Part shown: piece by piece, positions 54,697 to 63,133 of the stretch
Layout: every line of letters begins with the position of its first letter
Position numbering within the stretch: the stretch's first letter is position 1
Assembly (NCBI RefSeq): GCF_004785955.1
Contig: NZ_SJER01000001.1
Span: 1,364,001-1,428,000 of the forward strand
Direction: 5' to 3'
Origin: Halostella litorea
Lineage (GTDB): Archaea > Halobacteriota > Halobacteria > Halobacteriales > Natronoarchaeaceae
Length of the DNA: 64,000 nucleotides
Made by a program: the position numbers and the translations under genes
Notes under the pieces: generated by a model
Seen by the model: the letters and a program-made list of their open reading frames with translations, nothing else
Told to the model about the DNA's origin: nothing
The model's database searches: none

Positions 54697-57375
54697 ATGA
54701 GCGACGAGAGTTACGACCACGCGGCGGTGGAAGCCCGCTGGCAGGACGCGTGGGACGACGCGGAGGTGTACCGGACGCCGGACGACGTCGAGGACCCCAC
54801 GTACGTCCTCGGCATGTACCCGTACCCGTCCGGGAAACTCCACATGGGCCACGTCCGGAACTACACGATCACGGACGCGTATGCCCGGTACCGGCGGATG
54901 CGCGGCGACGACGTGCTCCACCCGATGGGGTGGGACGCCTTCGGCCTCCCCGCCGAGAACGCCGCCAAGGAGCGGGACACGAACCCCCGCGACTGGACCT
55001 TCGACTGCATCGACACGATGAAAGGGCAGATGGAGTCGATGGGCTTCGGGTACGACTGGGACCGCGAGGTCGCCACCTGCACCCCCGACTACTACAAGTG
55101 GAACCAGTGGTTCTTCCGGCGGTTCCACGAGGCCGGCCTCGTCGACCGCCGCGACGCCGACGTGAACTGGTGTCCGTCCTGCGAGACGGTGCTTGCCGAC
55201 GAGCAGGTCGAGGGCGAGGAGGAACTGTGCTGGCGGTGTGACAATCCCGTCGAGCAGCGCGAACTCTCCCAGTGGTTCCTCGAGATCACGGAATACGCCG
55301 ACGAACTGGTCGACTACATCGACGAACTGGACGGGTGGCCCGACTCCGTCCGGCAGATGCAGCGCAACTGGATCGGCCGCCAGTACGGCACCCGCCTCCC
55401 CTTCGCCGTCGGCGACGCCGACGACCCCGAACGGTACGGCACCGTCGAGGCGTTCACGACGCGGGCCGATACCGTCTTCGGCGCGACGTTCTTCGCGCTG
55501 GCCCCCGACCACCCCATCGCCGAGGAACTCGTCGAGGCCGACGACGCCGTCCACGAGTTCGTCCACCACGAGGCCGACCCCGACGGCGACGAGCCAAACG
55601 GCGTCGAGACGGACCTGGTCGCCACCAACCCCGTCACCGGCGGGGAACTGCCGGTCTTCGTCGCGGATTTCGTGCTCTCGGACGTGGGCACCGGCGCGCT
55701 GATGGGCGTCCCCGGCCACGACGACCGGGACCACGCGTTCGCCGAGAAGATGGGCGTCGACATCGACCCCGTCGTCGCCCCCGAACCCGACGGCTGGGAC
55801 GGCGAGAGCGTCCCCGACGCGCCGGACGTCTCCGAGTCGGCCTTCACCGACGACGGCGTGCTCGTCGACTCCGGCGAGTACTCCGGGCTGGACAGCGAAA
55901 CCGCCCGCGAGCGCATCACCGCGGACACCGAGGGTGCCGAGGAGGCGACCCAGTACCGCCTGCGCGACTGGGGCATCTCCCGGCAGCGCTACTGGGGGAC
56001 GCCGATCCCGGTCGTCCACTGCGACGACTGTGGCCCCGTGCTGGTGCCCGAGGACGACCTGCCGGTCGAACTGCCGGAGTTCGTCAACACGACCGGCAAC
56101 CCGCTGGACGCCGCCGAGGAGTGGAAGCGGACGACCTGTCCGGACTGCGGCGGCGACGCCGTCCGCGAGACGGACACGATGGACACGTTCGTCGACTCCT
56201 CGTGGTACTTCCTGCGCTACGTCTCCCCCGACCTCGACGACGCGCCGTTCGACCGCGCGCAGGCCAACGACTGGATGCCGGTCGACCAGTACGTCGGCGG
56301 CATCGAGCACGCGGTGATGCACCTGCTGTACTCCCGCTTCTTCACGAAGGTGGTCGCCGACGAGGAGGGCCTGGAGCACCGCGAGCCGTTCACGAACCTG
56401 CTGGCCCAGGGGATGGTCCAGCTGGAGGGCGAGGCGATGTCGAAGTCCAAGGGCAACACCGTCTCGCCCCAGCGCATCGTCGAGGAGTACGGCGCGGACA
56501 CCGCCCGGCTGTTCATGATGCAGGCCGCCCAGCCCGAGCGCGACTTCGACTGGACGGAGGAGGGCGTCCGCTCGACGTACCGCTTCCTGACCCGACTCAA
56601 GGAGCTGGTCGAGGACTTCGAGAGCGGGGCGGCCGACGGTGACCGCGACGCCGTCGCCGAGTACGTCGAAAGCGAGACCGACGCCGCCGTCGCCGTCGCG
56701 ACCGAGGAGTACGACGACCTGACGTTCAACGTCGCGCTCCGGCAGGCCCAGGACCTGGTCGGCACGCTGCGGGGCTACCGCGACTACGCCGACGACGTGC
56801 ACGGCCCGACGTTCGAGCGCGGGCTGGACGTCGCCGTCCGCCTGCTCTCCCCCGTCGTCCCCCACCTGGCCGAGGAGCTGTACGACGAACTCGGCGGCGA
56901 CGGGTTCGTCGCGGAGGCCGACTGGCCGAGCGCCGCGGTCGACCGCGGGACCGCCCGGAAGCGCCGGAATCTCGTGGAGAACACCCGCGAGGACGTCCGC
57001 CAGATCGTCGAGGTCGCCGGCATCGACGACCCCGAGCGGATCGACGTGGTCGTCACGCCCGAGTGGAAGTTCGACGCCCTGGAGATCGCCGTCGAGAGCG
57101 ACGCCGACAACCTGATCTCCGAGCTGATGGGCGAGGACCACATCCGCGAGCAGGGCGACGCCGCGGCGTCCTACGGACAGGACCTGCAGGCCGAGCGCGA
57201 GGCGCTGTCGCGCACGCTCGACCCCGAGACGGAGTACGAGTCGCTCGTGGCCGCCGCGTGGCTGATAGAGCGCGAGTTCGACGCGCCGGTCCGGGTCGTC
57301 CGCGCCGCCGAGGCCGACGACGGCGTGGCGAACAAGGCCGAACCCGGCCGTCCGGCGATCGACATCGTCGAGTAG
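54697..57375 (+). CDS. leuS: Leucyl-tRNA synthetase, bacterial type
   Basis: An 892-residue class I synthetase. It opens with YPYPSGKLHMGHVRNYTITD, which contains the HMGH, and has MSKSKGNTVSP as KMSKS. A zinc-binding CPSC ... CWRC insert and a CP1 editing domain (about 220-400) are present, and the WWDAFGLPAEN segment is of the bacterial LeuRS type (LHPMGWDAFG). Haloarchaeal LeuRS is known to be bacterial-like, a sign of old transfer. ATG 54697 is preferred to ATG 54652. Confidence 0.96.
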   Translation: MSDESYDHAAVEARWQDAWDDAEVYRTPDDVEDPTYVLGMYPYPSGKLHMGHVRNYTITDAYARYRRMRGDDVLHPMGWDAFGLPAENAAKERDTNPRDWTFDCIDTMKGQMESMGFGYDWDREVATCTPDYYKWNQWFFRRFHEAGLVDRRDADVNWCPSCETVLADEQVEGEEELCWRCDNPVEQRELSQWFLEITEYADELVDYIDELDGWPDSVRQMQRNWIGRQYGTRLPFAVGDADDPERYGTVEAFTTRADTVFGATFFALAPDHPIAEELVEADDAVHEFVHHEADPDGDEPNGVETDLVATNPVTGGELPVFVADFVLSDVGTGALMGVPGHDDRDHAFAEKMGVDIDPVVAPEPDGWDGESVPDAPDVSESAFTDDGVLVDSGEYSGLDSETARERITADTEGAEEATQYRLRDWGISRQRYWGTPIPVVHCDDCGPVLVPEDDLPVELPEFVNTTGNPLDAAEEWKRTTCPDCGGDAVRETDTMDTFVDSSWYFLRYVSPDLDDAPFDRAQANDWMPVDQYVGGIEHAVMHLLYSRFFTKVVADEEGLEHREPFTNLLAQGMVQLEGEAMSKSKGNTVSPQRIVEEYGADTARLFMMQAAQPERDFDWTEEGVRSTYRFLTRLKELVEDFESGAADGDRDAVAEYVESETDAAVAVATEEYDDLTFNVALRQAQDLVGTLRGYRDYADDVHGPTFERGLDVAVRLLSPVVPHLAEELYDELGGDGFVAEADWPSAAVDRGTARKRRNLVENTREDVRQIVEVAGIDDPERIDVVVTPEWKFDALEIAVESDADNLISELMGEDHIREQGDAAASYGQDLQAEREALSRTLDPETEYESLVAAAWLIEREFDAPVRVVRAAEADDGVANKAEPGRPAIDIVE

Positions 57376-57505
57376 CGCCCCGGCGCGCCCGACGGGGACC
57401 GGCGGGTGGTCGTCCGTCAGCTGTTTTCCGCGTACTACGACCTAACGGTCGATCCCCTCAAGCGGGGCGGCGACCTGCCGGCCGGCTGGGAGGCGGCGGT
57501 CGCCG

Positions 57506-57694
57506 CTACGCTCGCTTGATCATCCGGAGTCCGAGCGTCGCGCTCGCCAGCGCCGCGCTCCCGGCGAGCAGCGCGGTCGCGGCCCGGGAAACGCCGTCGA
57601 CCGGCGTTTGCAGCCAGGAGGTGACCAGTATCGTCGCCGCGACCGTCGCGAGGCCCGCGAGCTCCGTTCGGGTGAACTCGCGCGTGATGTCCAT
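57506..57694 (-). CDS. Small two-helix membrane protein
   Basis: A 62-residue protein: MDITREFTRTELAGLATVAATILVTSWL, a short turn and a second hydrophobic segment ALLAGSAALASATLGL, ending in RMIKRA. It has no recognised family. It lies 130 bases from leuS, convergent, and 40 bases downstream of the hsp20 gene in the same direction, so it could share that transcript. Confidence 0.6.
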   Translation of the reverse strand: MDITREFTRTELAGLATVAATILVTSWLQTPVDGVSRAATALLAGSAALASATLGLRMIKRA

Positions 57695-57734
57695 ACTCGG
57701 CCCTGTTCCACGCCGGTGGTAAAAACTGCCGGTA

Positions 57735-58163
57735 TCAGTCGATGTCGATCCGCCGGCCGCCGGAGGGCTCCTCGCGCTTCGGGAGCGTCACGGTGAGGAC
57801 GCCGTGCTCGTACTCGGCGGTGACGGCGCTCTCGTCGACCGCGTCGGGCAGCCGCACGGTCCGGTTCGCGGACTGGTGCCGGCGCTCGCGGCGGTGGTAG
57901 CGCGCGCCGTCGTCCCCCTCGACCGCGCGCTCCTCGGAGCGCTCCGCCGACAGGTGGAGGCGGTCGTCGGCGACGGTCAGGTCGATGTCGTCGGCCTCGT
58001 AGCCGGGCAGGTCCGCGGTGACGACGAACTCGTCGTCGCGCTCCGCCACGTCGACCGCGACCCCCCGCAGGTCCGCGCCGGCTCCGCGGAGCAGCCCCTC
58101 CTCGGCCTGTCGGCTCATCCGGTCCAGCAGTTCCTGAAAGTCGTCGAACGGGTTGCGTTGCAT
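57735..58163 (-). CDS. Hsp20 family small heat-shock protein
   Basis: A 142-residue small heat-shock protein. The alpha-crystallin domain runs from about residue 35 to 130: VDVAERDDEFVVTADLPGYE, then DDRLHLSAER, RTVRLPDAVDESAVTAEYEHGVLTVTLPK. The C-terminal IDID is an IxI-type anchor for oligomer assembly. It is an ATP-independent chaperone of unfolded proteins. Confidence 0.9.
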   Translation of the reverse strand: MQRNPFDDFQELLDRMSRQAEEGLLRGAGADLRGVAVDVAERDDEFVVTADLPGYEADDIDLTVADDRLHLSAERSEERAVEGDDGARYHRRERRHQSANRTVRLPDAVDESAVTAEYEHGVLTVTLPKREEPSGGRRIDID

Positions 58164-58248
58164 GGTCTCCCCAGGGCTCGCGCCCTCGGCCGGGAGTACG
58201 ACGCTCGCGGGCTTAAACGTCGCGTCGGGGCGGGCGTCGCCGGTCCGC

Positions 58249-59055
58249 TCAGTAGAGGACGTGCTCGCTGTCGTAGGAGCCGAGCCGGCGGACCCAGCCG
58301 TCCTCGGCGATGGCCTCCAACACTTCCAGGGCCTCCTGGGTGCGGTCCTCGTAGAGGCCCGCCGACACGTCGATGTGGAACACGTAGTCGCCGAGGCGCT
58401 CGCCGCTGGGCCGGGACTCGACGCGCGTGAGGTTGATGTCGCGCTCGGCGAACGGTTCGAGCAGCTCCAGCAGGAGGCCGGGGTAGTTGGCGTTCGGGTA
58501 GACGATGACGGAGCTCTTCCCGCCGGCCTCCGAGCGGTCGCTGACCGGCGCGAGGACGAAGAAACGGGTGGCGTTCGAGGTGCGGTCCTGGATGTCCTCG
58601 GCGAGCACCTGCACTTCGTCGTCGGCGTTGTCGGGGTGGCCGATGGCGGCCACGTCCGGGTTCTCGCGGGCGCGCTGGATGCCCCGGGCCGTGCTCGCCG
58701 TCGCCTCCAGCTTCACGGAGGGGTACTCCGCGTCCAGGTACTCGCGGCACTGGGCCAGCGCCTGCGAGTGGCTGGCGACGACGGTGAACTCCGGCCCCTG
58801 CGCGAGCAGGCCGTGGCGGATCGGCGTAACGATCTCCTTGACGACGGCGACCTCGTGGTCGGCCAGCGCGTCGAGCGTCTCGGTGACGCTGCCCTCGATG
58901 CTGTTCTCTATCGGGACGACGCCCCGCGGGAACCGACCGCTGGCGACGGCCTCGACGATGCCCGCGACGGACTCGCGGAACTCCACCTCGTCGGCGACGG
59001 CGCTCGCCGCGCGGTGGGAGTACGTCCCCTCGGGACCGAGCGTGACTGCTTGCAT
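58249..59055 (-). CDS. pheA: Prephenate dehydratase
   Basis: A 268-residue enzyme that makes phenylpyruvate in phenylalanine synthesis. The PDT domain (about 1-185) starts TLGPEGTYSHRAA, and the TRF motif is in NATRFFVL. The C-terminal ACT domain (about 190-268) has the phenylalanine-binding ESRP motif in RVESRPSGERLGDYVFHID. It is monofunctional, lacking chorismate mutase, as expected for archaea. ATG 59055 is just after a T-rich tract. Confidence 0.94.
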   Translation of the reverse strand: MQAVTLGPEGTYSHRAASAVADEVEFRESVAGIVEAVASGRFPRGVVPIENSIEGSVTETLDALADHEVAVVKEIVTPIRHGLLAQGPEFTVVASHSQALAQCREYLDAEYPSVKLEATASTARGIQRARENPDVAAIGHPDNADDEVQVLAEDIQDRTSNATRFFVLAPVSDRSEAGGKSSVIVYPNANYPGLLLELLEPFAERDINLTRVESRPSGERLGDYVFHIDVSAGLYEDRTQEALEVLEAIAEDGWVRRLGSYDSEHVLY

Positions 59056-59214
59056 TGCCGTTCTCTGTTCCGGGCGACGACAAAAGGCCACCGGTCGCGG
59101 CGGCCGACGCCGGCCGGCCGTCCGTCCGTGACGGTCCGCGACGGGGATCGGTTTTTTGCCCGCGGCGCACCTGCCTGCGTTCGTTATGACACCCTTCGAC
59201 GGCCGCGGGTCGGC

Positions 59215-59971
59215 ATGACCGCCCTCGCCCCGGCCCCCGGCTGGCGTCGCCGACTGCTCCTGGCCCTCGCCGCGTCGACGGTCGCGTTCGCCGGCGCTGC
59301 CCGGGCGCACGAGGCCGGTGCGGCCGGCGACGCCCCGGCGGTGACGCTGTCCGCCGTCGTCGCCGCGGCGTCGCTGGCGGGGGTCGGCGGCGGCCTCGTG
59401 GCCGTCGCCGCGAACGCGTCCCTCCGGGCGGGGGCGCTCGCCGCGTTCGACGCGCTCGTCGGCGTCGTGCTGGTCGTTCTGGGGGCGACGTACGCCGCGT
59501 CCGTCGCGGGCGCGGCCCCCGTGCTCGCCGCCGGCGGGGTCGCCGTCGGCCTCGTCGCCGCGCGGCTGGCGGCCCGCGGGGGCGACCGCGCGACCCGCGA
59601 CCACGCGGCGGCCGCCGCCGTCGTGAGCCACCGCGCCGTCGAGGGGGTCGCGCTCGCCGCCGTCTACATCGCGGGGTCGGCCGTGGGGCTCGCCGGGGCC
59701 GCCCTCATCGCCGCCCACGCGACGGTCGAAACCGTCGCCGTCGGCGCGATGTACGCCCCCGGACGGCCGCCGCCGCGCCGCGGCCGCCGTCCTCGCGGTA
59801 CAGGTCGGCTTCCTCGCCGGCGTCGCGGCCGGCTACGCGCTCGCGGTCGCGGTGCCGACGGCGTCCCGGGTCGCCGTGGTCGCCGTCGGCGCGGGCGCGC
59901 TGCTCGCGGTCGGCGTGGGCGAACTCGCCCACGCCCGGCGCGCGTGGTCGCCGCCCGCCGGGTCGGCCTGA
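59215..59971 (+). pseudogene. ZIP-like metal transporter gene with a frameshift
   Basis: From ATG 59215 the frame is protein-like to about 59760: a signal-like N-terminus, several helices, VSHRAVEGVALAAVY and ALIAAHATVETVAVGAMY. These His/Glu motifs resemble the metal site of ZIP transporters. After the CCCCC run at 59756-59760 this frame turns into Arg/Pro-rich nonsense. The next frame (+1) then continues with VLAVQVGFLAGVAAGYALAVA and ends at TGA 59971. Removing one C from the run restores one 251-residue protein. A true mutation, slippage or a sequencing error could explain it. Confidence 0.8.
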
Positions 59972-60077
59972 GGCGTGCGAGGGCCGCCTGCACGGGAAGA
60001 GTACTGGCTGGAATTGGTCGACCTGCTACGGAGTGTGGGGTAAGGGACGTACGGCGAAAAAGGCGGATTGGCCGCTT

Positions 60078-61580
60078 TCAGCGGTTCAGCGTGTGGATCG
60101 CGTGGCCGAGCGCGTTCTCGCAGGCCTCCATCACGCCCTCGGCGAGCGTGGGGTGAGTGTGGACGGTCGACGCCACGTCCTCCAGCGTCGCGCCCATCTC
60201 GATGGCGAGACCGATCTCGGCGACCAGTTCCGAGGCCTCCGGCCCCACTATCTGCGCGCCGAGGACGAACCCGCTGTCCTCGTCGGCGACGACGCGGACG
60301 AACCCCTCGCTGTCGCCGGTCGTCAGCGCCCGCCCGCTGGCGCGGAACGGGAACTGGCCGACGACCGGGGAAAAGCCCGCCTCCTCGGCCTCCGCCTCGG
60401 TGAGGCCGACGGTGCCGACCTCGGGGTCGGTAAACACCGCCGCGGGGATCGCCTGGTAGTCGAGCGCGGCGGGTTCGCCGGCGATCACCTCGGCGGCGAC
60501 CTCGCCCTCCTTGCTCCCCTTGTGGGCGAGCATCGGCTCGCCGGCCACGTCGCCGACCGCGAAGATGTGCTCCTTCTCGGTTCGGGCGCGGTCGTCGGTC
60601 TCGATGAAACCGTCGTCGTTGGGCTCGATGCCCGCCGCCTCCAGGTTCAGCGTGTCGGTCACCGGCTGGCGGCCGACCGCGACGAGCACCTTGTCGGCGT
60701 CGAACGTCTCGGTCGCGCCTCGCGGCTCGTCGCCGCTCGACTCGTCCGAGGCGCTCCGCGCCTCGCTTCCCCCGTCGGCTTCCGCGGCGGCCTCCTCCTC
60801 CATCGCCTCCGTCGCGACGCGGATCCCGTCGTCGGCCTCCTCCCAGCCGCTCGCCGTGCGGCCGAAGCGGAAGTCGATGCCGAGCGACTCCGCGCGCTTG
60901 CGGACGATCCGCTTGACGTCGTCCTCGTAGCCCGGCAACACGTCGTCCAGCATCTCGACGACGGTCACGTCGGTGCCGAGCTTCGCGAACACCGTCGACA
61001 GCTCCATCCCGATGTAGCCCGCGCCGACGACGACCATGCTGTCCGGGAGCGAATCCAGCGCGAGCGCGTCCCGCGAGGACAGCACCGGCTCGTCGTCGAA
61101 CGAGAAGCCGGGGATCTCGATGGGCCGCGAGCCGGTCGCGATGATCGCGTGCTCGAACTCGACGGTCTCGCTGCCCTGGCCCTCGCCGCCGTGGGCGACG
61201 CGGACGCTGTTCTCGTCGGCGAACTCGGCGCGGCCCTCGATGAGGTTGACGCCGTTGCCCTTGTTCAGCTTCTCGACGCCGCTGGTGAGCTGGTCGACGA
61301 CGCCGTCCTTCCACTCGACCATCTTCGCCAGGTCGACGGCGGGGTCGGCGTGGACGCCCATCTCCTCGGCGTTGCCGGCCTCGTGGGCCACGTCGGCCGC
61401 CGTGATCATCGCCTTCGACGGGATGCAGCCGTGGTTCAGGCAGCTCCCGCCGTAGGCCTCCTTCTCGACGAGCGTCACGTCGAGGTCGAGCTGACCGGCG
61501 CGGATGGCGGCGACGTAGCCGCCCGGCCCCGCGCCGATCACCAGTACGTCAGTTCCGGTTGCGATGTCTCCGACGACCAT
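60078..61580 (-). CDS. lpdA: Dihydrolipoyl dehydrogenase (E3)
   Basis: A 500-residue flavoprotein. It has the FAD motif VIGAGPGGYVAAIRA, the redox-active disulfide GGSCLNHGCIPSK, and an NAD motif VVVGAGYIGMELSTVFA. The C-terminal HAHPTLAEG-like segment HTHPTLAEGVMEA carries the catalytic His. An acidic insert of about 38 residues (Glu/Ala/Ser-rich, about residues 265-300) interrupts the NAD domain. It is the last gene of the E1-E2-E3 operon and its ATG shares a base with the E2 stop. Confidence 0.94.
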   Translation of the reverse strand: MVVGDIATGTDVLVIGAGPGGYVAAIRAGQLDLDVTLVEKEAYGGSCLNHGCIPSKAMITAADVAHEAGNAEEMGVHADPAVDLAKMVEWKDGVVDQLTSGVEKLNKGNGVNLIEGRAEFADENSVRVAHGGEGQGSETVEFEHAIIATGSRPIEIPGFSFDDEPVLSSRDALALDSLPDSMVVVGAGYIGMELSTVFAKLGTDVTVVEMLDDVLPGYEDDVKRIVRKRAESLGIDFRFGRTASGWEEADDGIRVATEAMEEEAAAEADGGSEARSASDESSGDEPRGATETFDADKVLVAVGRQPVTDTLNLEAAGIEPNDDGFIETDDRARTEKEHIFAVGDVAGEPMLAHKGSKEGEVAAEVIAGEPAALDYQAIPAAVFTDPEVGTVGLTEAEAEEAGFSPVVGQFPFRASGRALTTGDSEGFVRVVADEDSGFVLGAQIVGPEASELVAEIGLAIEMGATLEDVASTVHTHPTLAEGVMEACENALGHAIHTLNR

Positions 61581-63130
61581 TACTCTAGTAGCAGTAGCTC
61601 CGGCTGTTTCAAGTATTCCTTCACGCGGTTCGTGAACCGTGCGGCGTCGGCGCCGTCGACGATGCGGTGGTCGGCCGACAGCGACAGCGGCAGCGTGTGC
61701 CGGGCGACCACCTCGCCGTCCTCGACGACCGGGCGCTGCTCGATGGTGCCCAGCGCGAGGATGGCGACCTCGGGGTAGTTGATGATCGGCGTCGCGTACT
61801 CGCCGCCGATGCCGCCGATGTTCGTGATGGTGAACGTGCCGCCCTGCATCTCGTCGATGCTGATCGAGCGGTCCCGTGCCTTCTGGACCTTCTCGTTCAT
61901 CTCCGAGGCGATCTGGAGCAGCCCCTTGCGGTCGACGTCGTCGACGACCGGCACCATCAGGCCGGCGTCGGTCGCCGTCGCCACGCCGATGTTGTAGTAC
62001 TGCTTCTTGACTACCTCCTCGTTCTCCTCGTCGAGGCTGGCGTTGACGACCGGGAACTCCTTCAGCGCGGCCGTCACCGCCTTCATCACGAGGGGCATGT
62101 ACGTCAGCCGGATGCCCCGGTCCTCGGCCTCGCCCTTGAGGCGCTCGCGCGTCTCGACCAGTTCGGTCACGTCGACCGTGTCGTGGTGGGTGATGTGGGG
62201 CGCGGTGTACTTCGACTTCTCCATCTGGTCGCCGATGGACTTGCGGACGCCGCGGTACGGCTCGCGCACCTCGCGCTCGGCCGGCTCCTCGCGGCGGGCC
62301 AGCGCCTCGGTGTCGGCGCGCTGGGCCTCCTGCTGGGCCCCCGCGTACTCGCGGACCGCCTCGGGCGTGACGAACGGCTGCCCGTCGCGCTCCTCGGTGG
62401 CCGGGACGGCGTTCAGGTCGACGCCCTCCTCCTCGGCCAGCTTTCGCGTCGCGGGCGCGGCCAGCGTGCGGTCGCGGTCGGCCGACCCGACCGACGCGGC
62501 GGTTCCGCCCGCCGCCCCGGTGGTCCCGGCGCTCGCGGACTCCGCTCCGGCGTCGGCCTCGGCGGCCGCGCTGTCGTCGGCTCCGCCCGCCGCCGTCCCG
62601 GTGGCCGCGGGCTCCGGTTCGGCCACGTCGTCACCGCCCTCGGCCGCCGCGCGGACGTCGCCCTCGGTCACGCGGCCGCTCGGGCCGCTGCCCTCGACGG
62701 CGGCGATGTCGACGCCGAGTTCGCGGGCCAGCCGCCGGGCGCTCGGCGCGGCGAACACGCGGCCCTCCGGCGTCTCGACGGCCTCGTCGGCGTCGACGGC
62801 GGTTTCGCTCCCCGCGTCGCCCGCGGGGTCGGCCGCCGGCTCGTCCGGTTCGTTGGCGTCGCCCGACGCTTCGGCGGGTTCCTCGGCCTCGCCCTCGACG
62901 TTGAACGTGATGATGACGCTCCCGACGGCGACGACCTCGCCCTCCTCGGCGTTGATGTCGCGGACGGTGCCGTCGACCGGCGACGGCACCTCCACGATGG
63001 CCTTGTCGGTTTCCACTTCGGCGACCGGCTGGTCCTCCTCGACCGCGTCGCCCTCGTCGACGAGCCACTGGACGATCTCGCCCTCGCTGACGCCCTCGCC
63101 GACGTCGGGCAGTTTGAACTCGCGTACCAT
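61580..63130 (-). CDS. 2-oxoacid dehydrogenase E2 (dihydrolipoamide acyltransferase)
   Basis: A 516-residue E2. Residues 1-80 are a lipoyl domain with VETDKAIVEV (Lys that is lipoylated). An acidic/Ala-rich linker follows. Two peripheral subunit-binding-like motifs can be seen: SARRLARELGVDIAAV near 137 and ATRKLAEEEGVDLNAV near 225. The catalytic domain (about 280-516) includes FTITNIGG and SADHRIVDGADAARF with the active-site His. The complex converts a 2-oxoacid to its acyl-CoA. E1-beta lies upstream (gap 3 bases). Confidence 0.93.
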   Translation of the reverse strand: MVREFKLPDVGEGVSEGEIVQWLVDEGDAVEEDQPVAEVETDKAIVEVPSPVDGTVRDINAEEGEVVAVGSVIITFNVEGEAEEPAEASGDANEPDEPAADPAGDAGSETAVDADEAVETPEGRVFAAPSARRLARELGVDIAAVEGSGPSGRVTEGDVRAAAEGGDDVAEPEPAATGTAAGGADDSAAAEADAGAESASAGTTGAAGGTAASVGSADRDRTLAAPATRKLAEEEGVDLNAVPATEERDGQPFVTPEAVREYAGAQQEAQRADTEALARREEPAEREVREPYRGVRKSIGDQMEKSKYTAPHITHHDTVDVTELVETRERLKGEAEDRGIRLTYMPLVMKAVTAALKEFPVVNASLDEENEEVVKKQYYNIGVATATDAGLMVPVVDDVDRKGLLQIASEMNEKVQKARDRSISIDEMQGGTFTITNIGGIGGEYATPIINYPEVAILALGTIEQRPVVEDGEVVARHTLPLSLSADHRIVDGADAARFTNRVKEYLKQPELLLLE

Positions 63131-63133
63131 CGT

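Noticed and set aside
54556-57141. 861-codon open frame antisense to leuS
   Set aside because: Shadow of leuS, with no motif.
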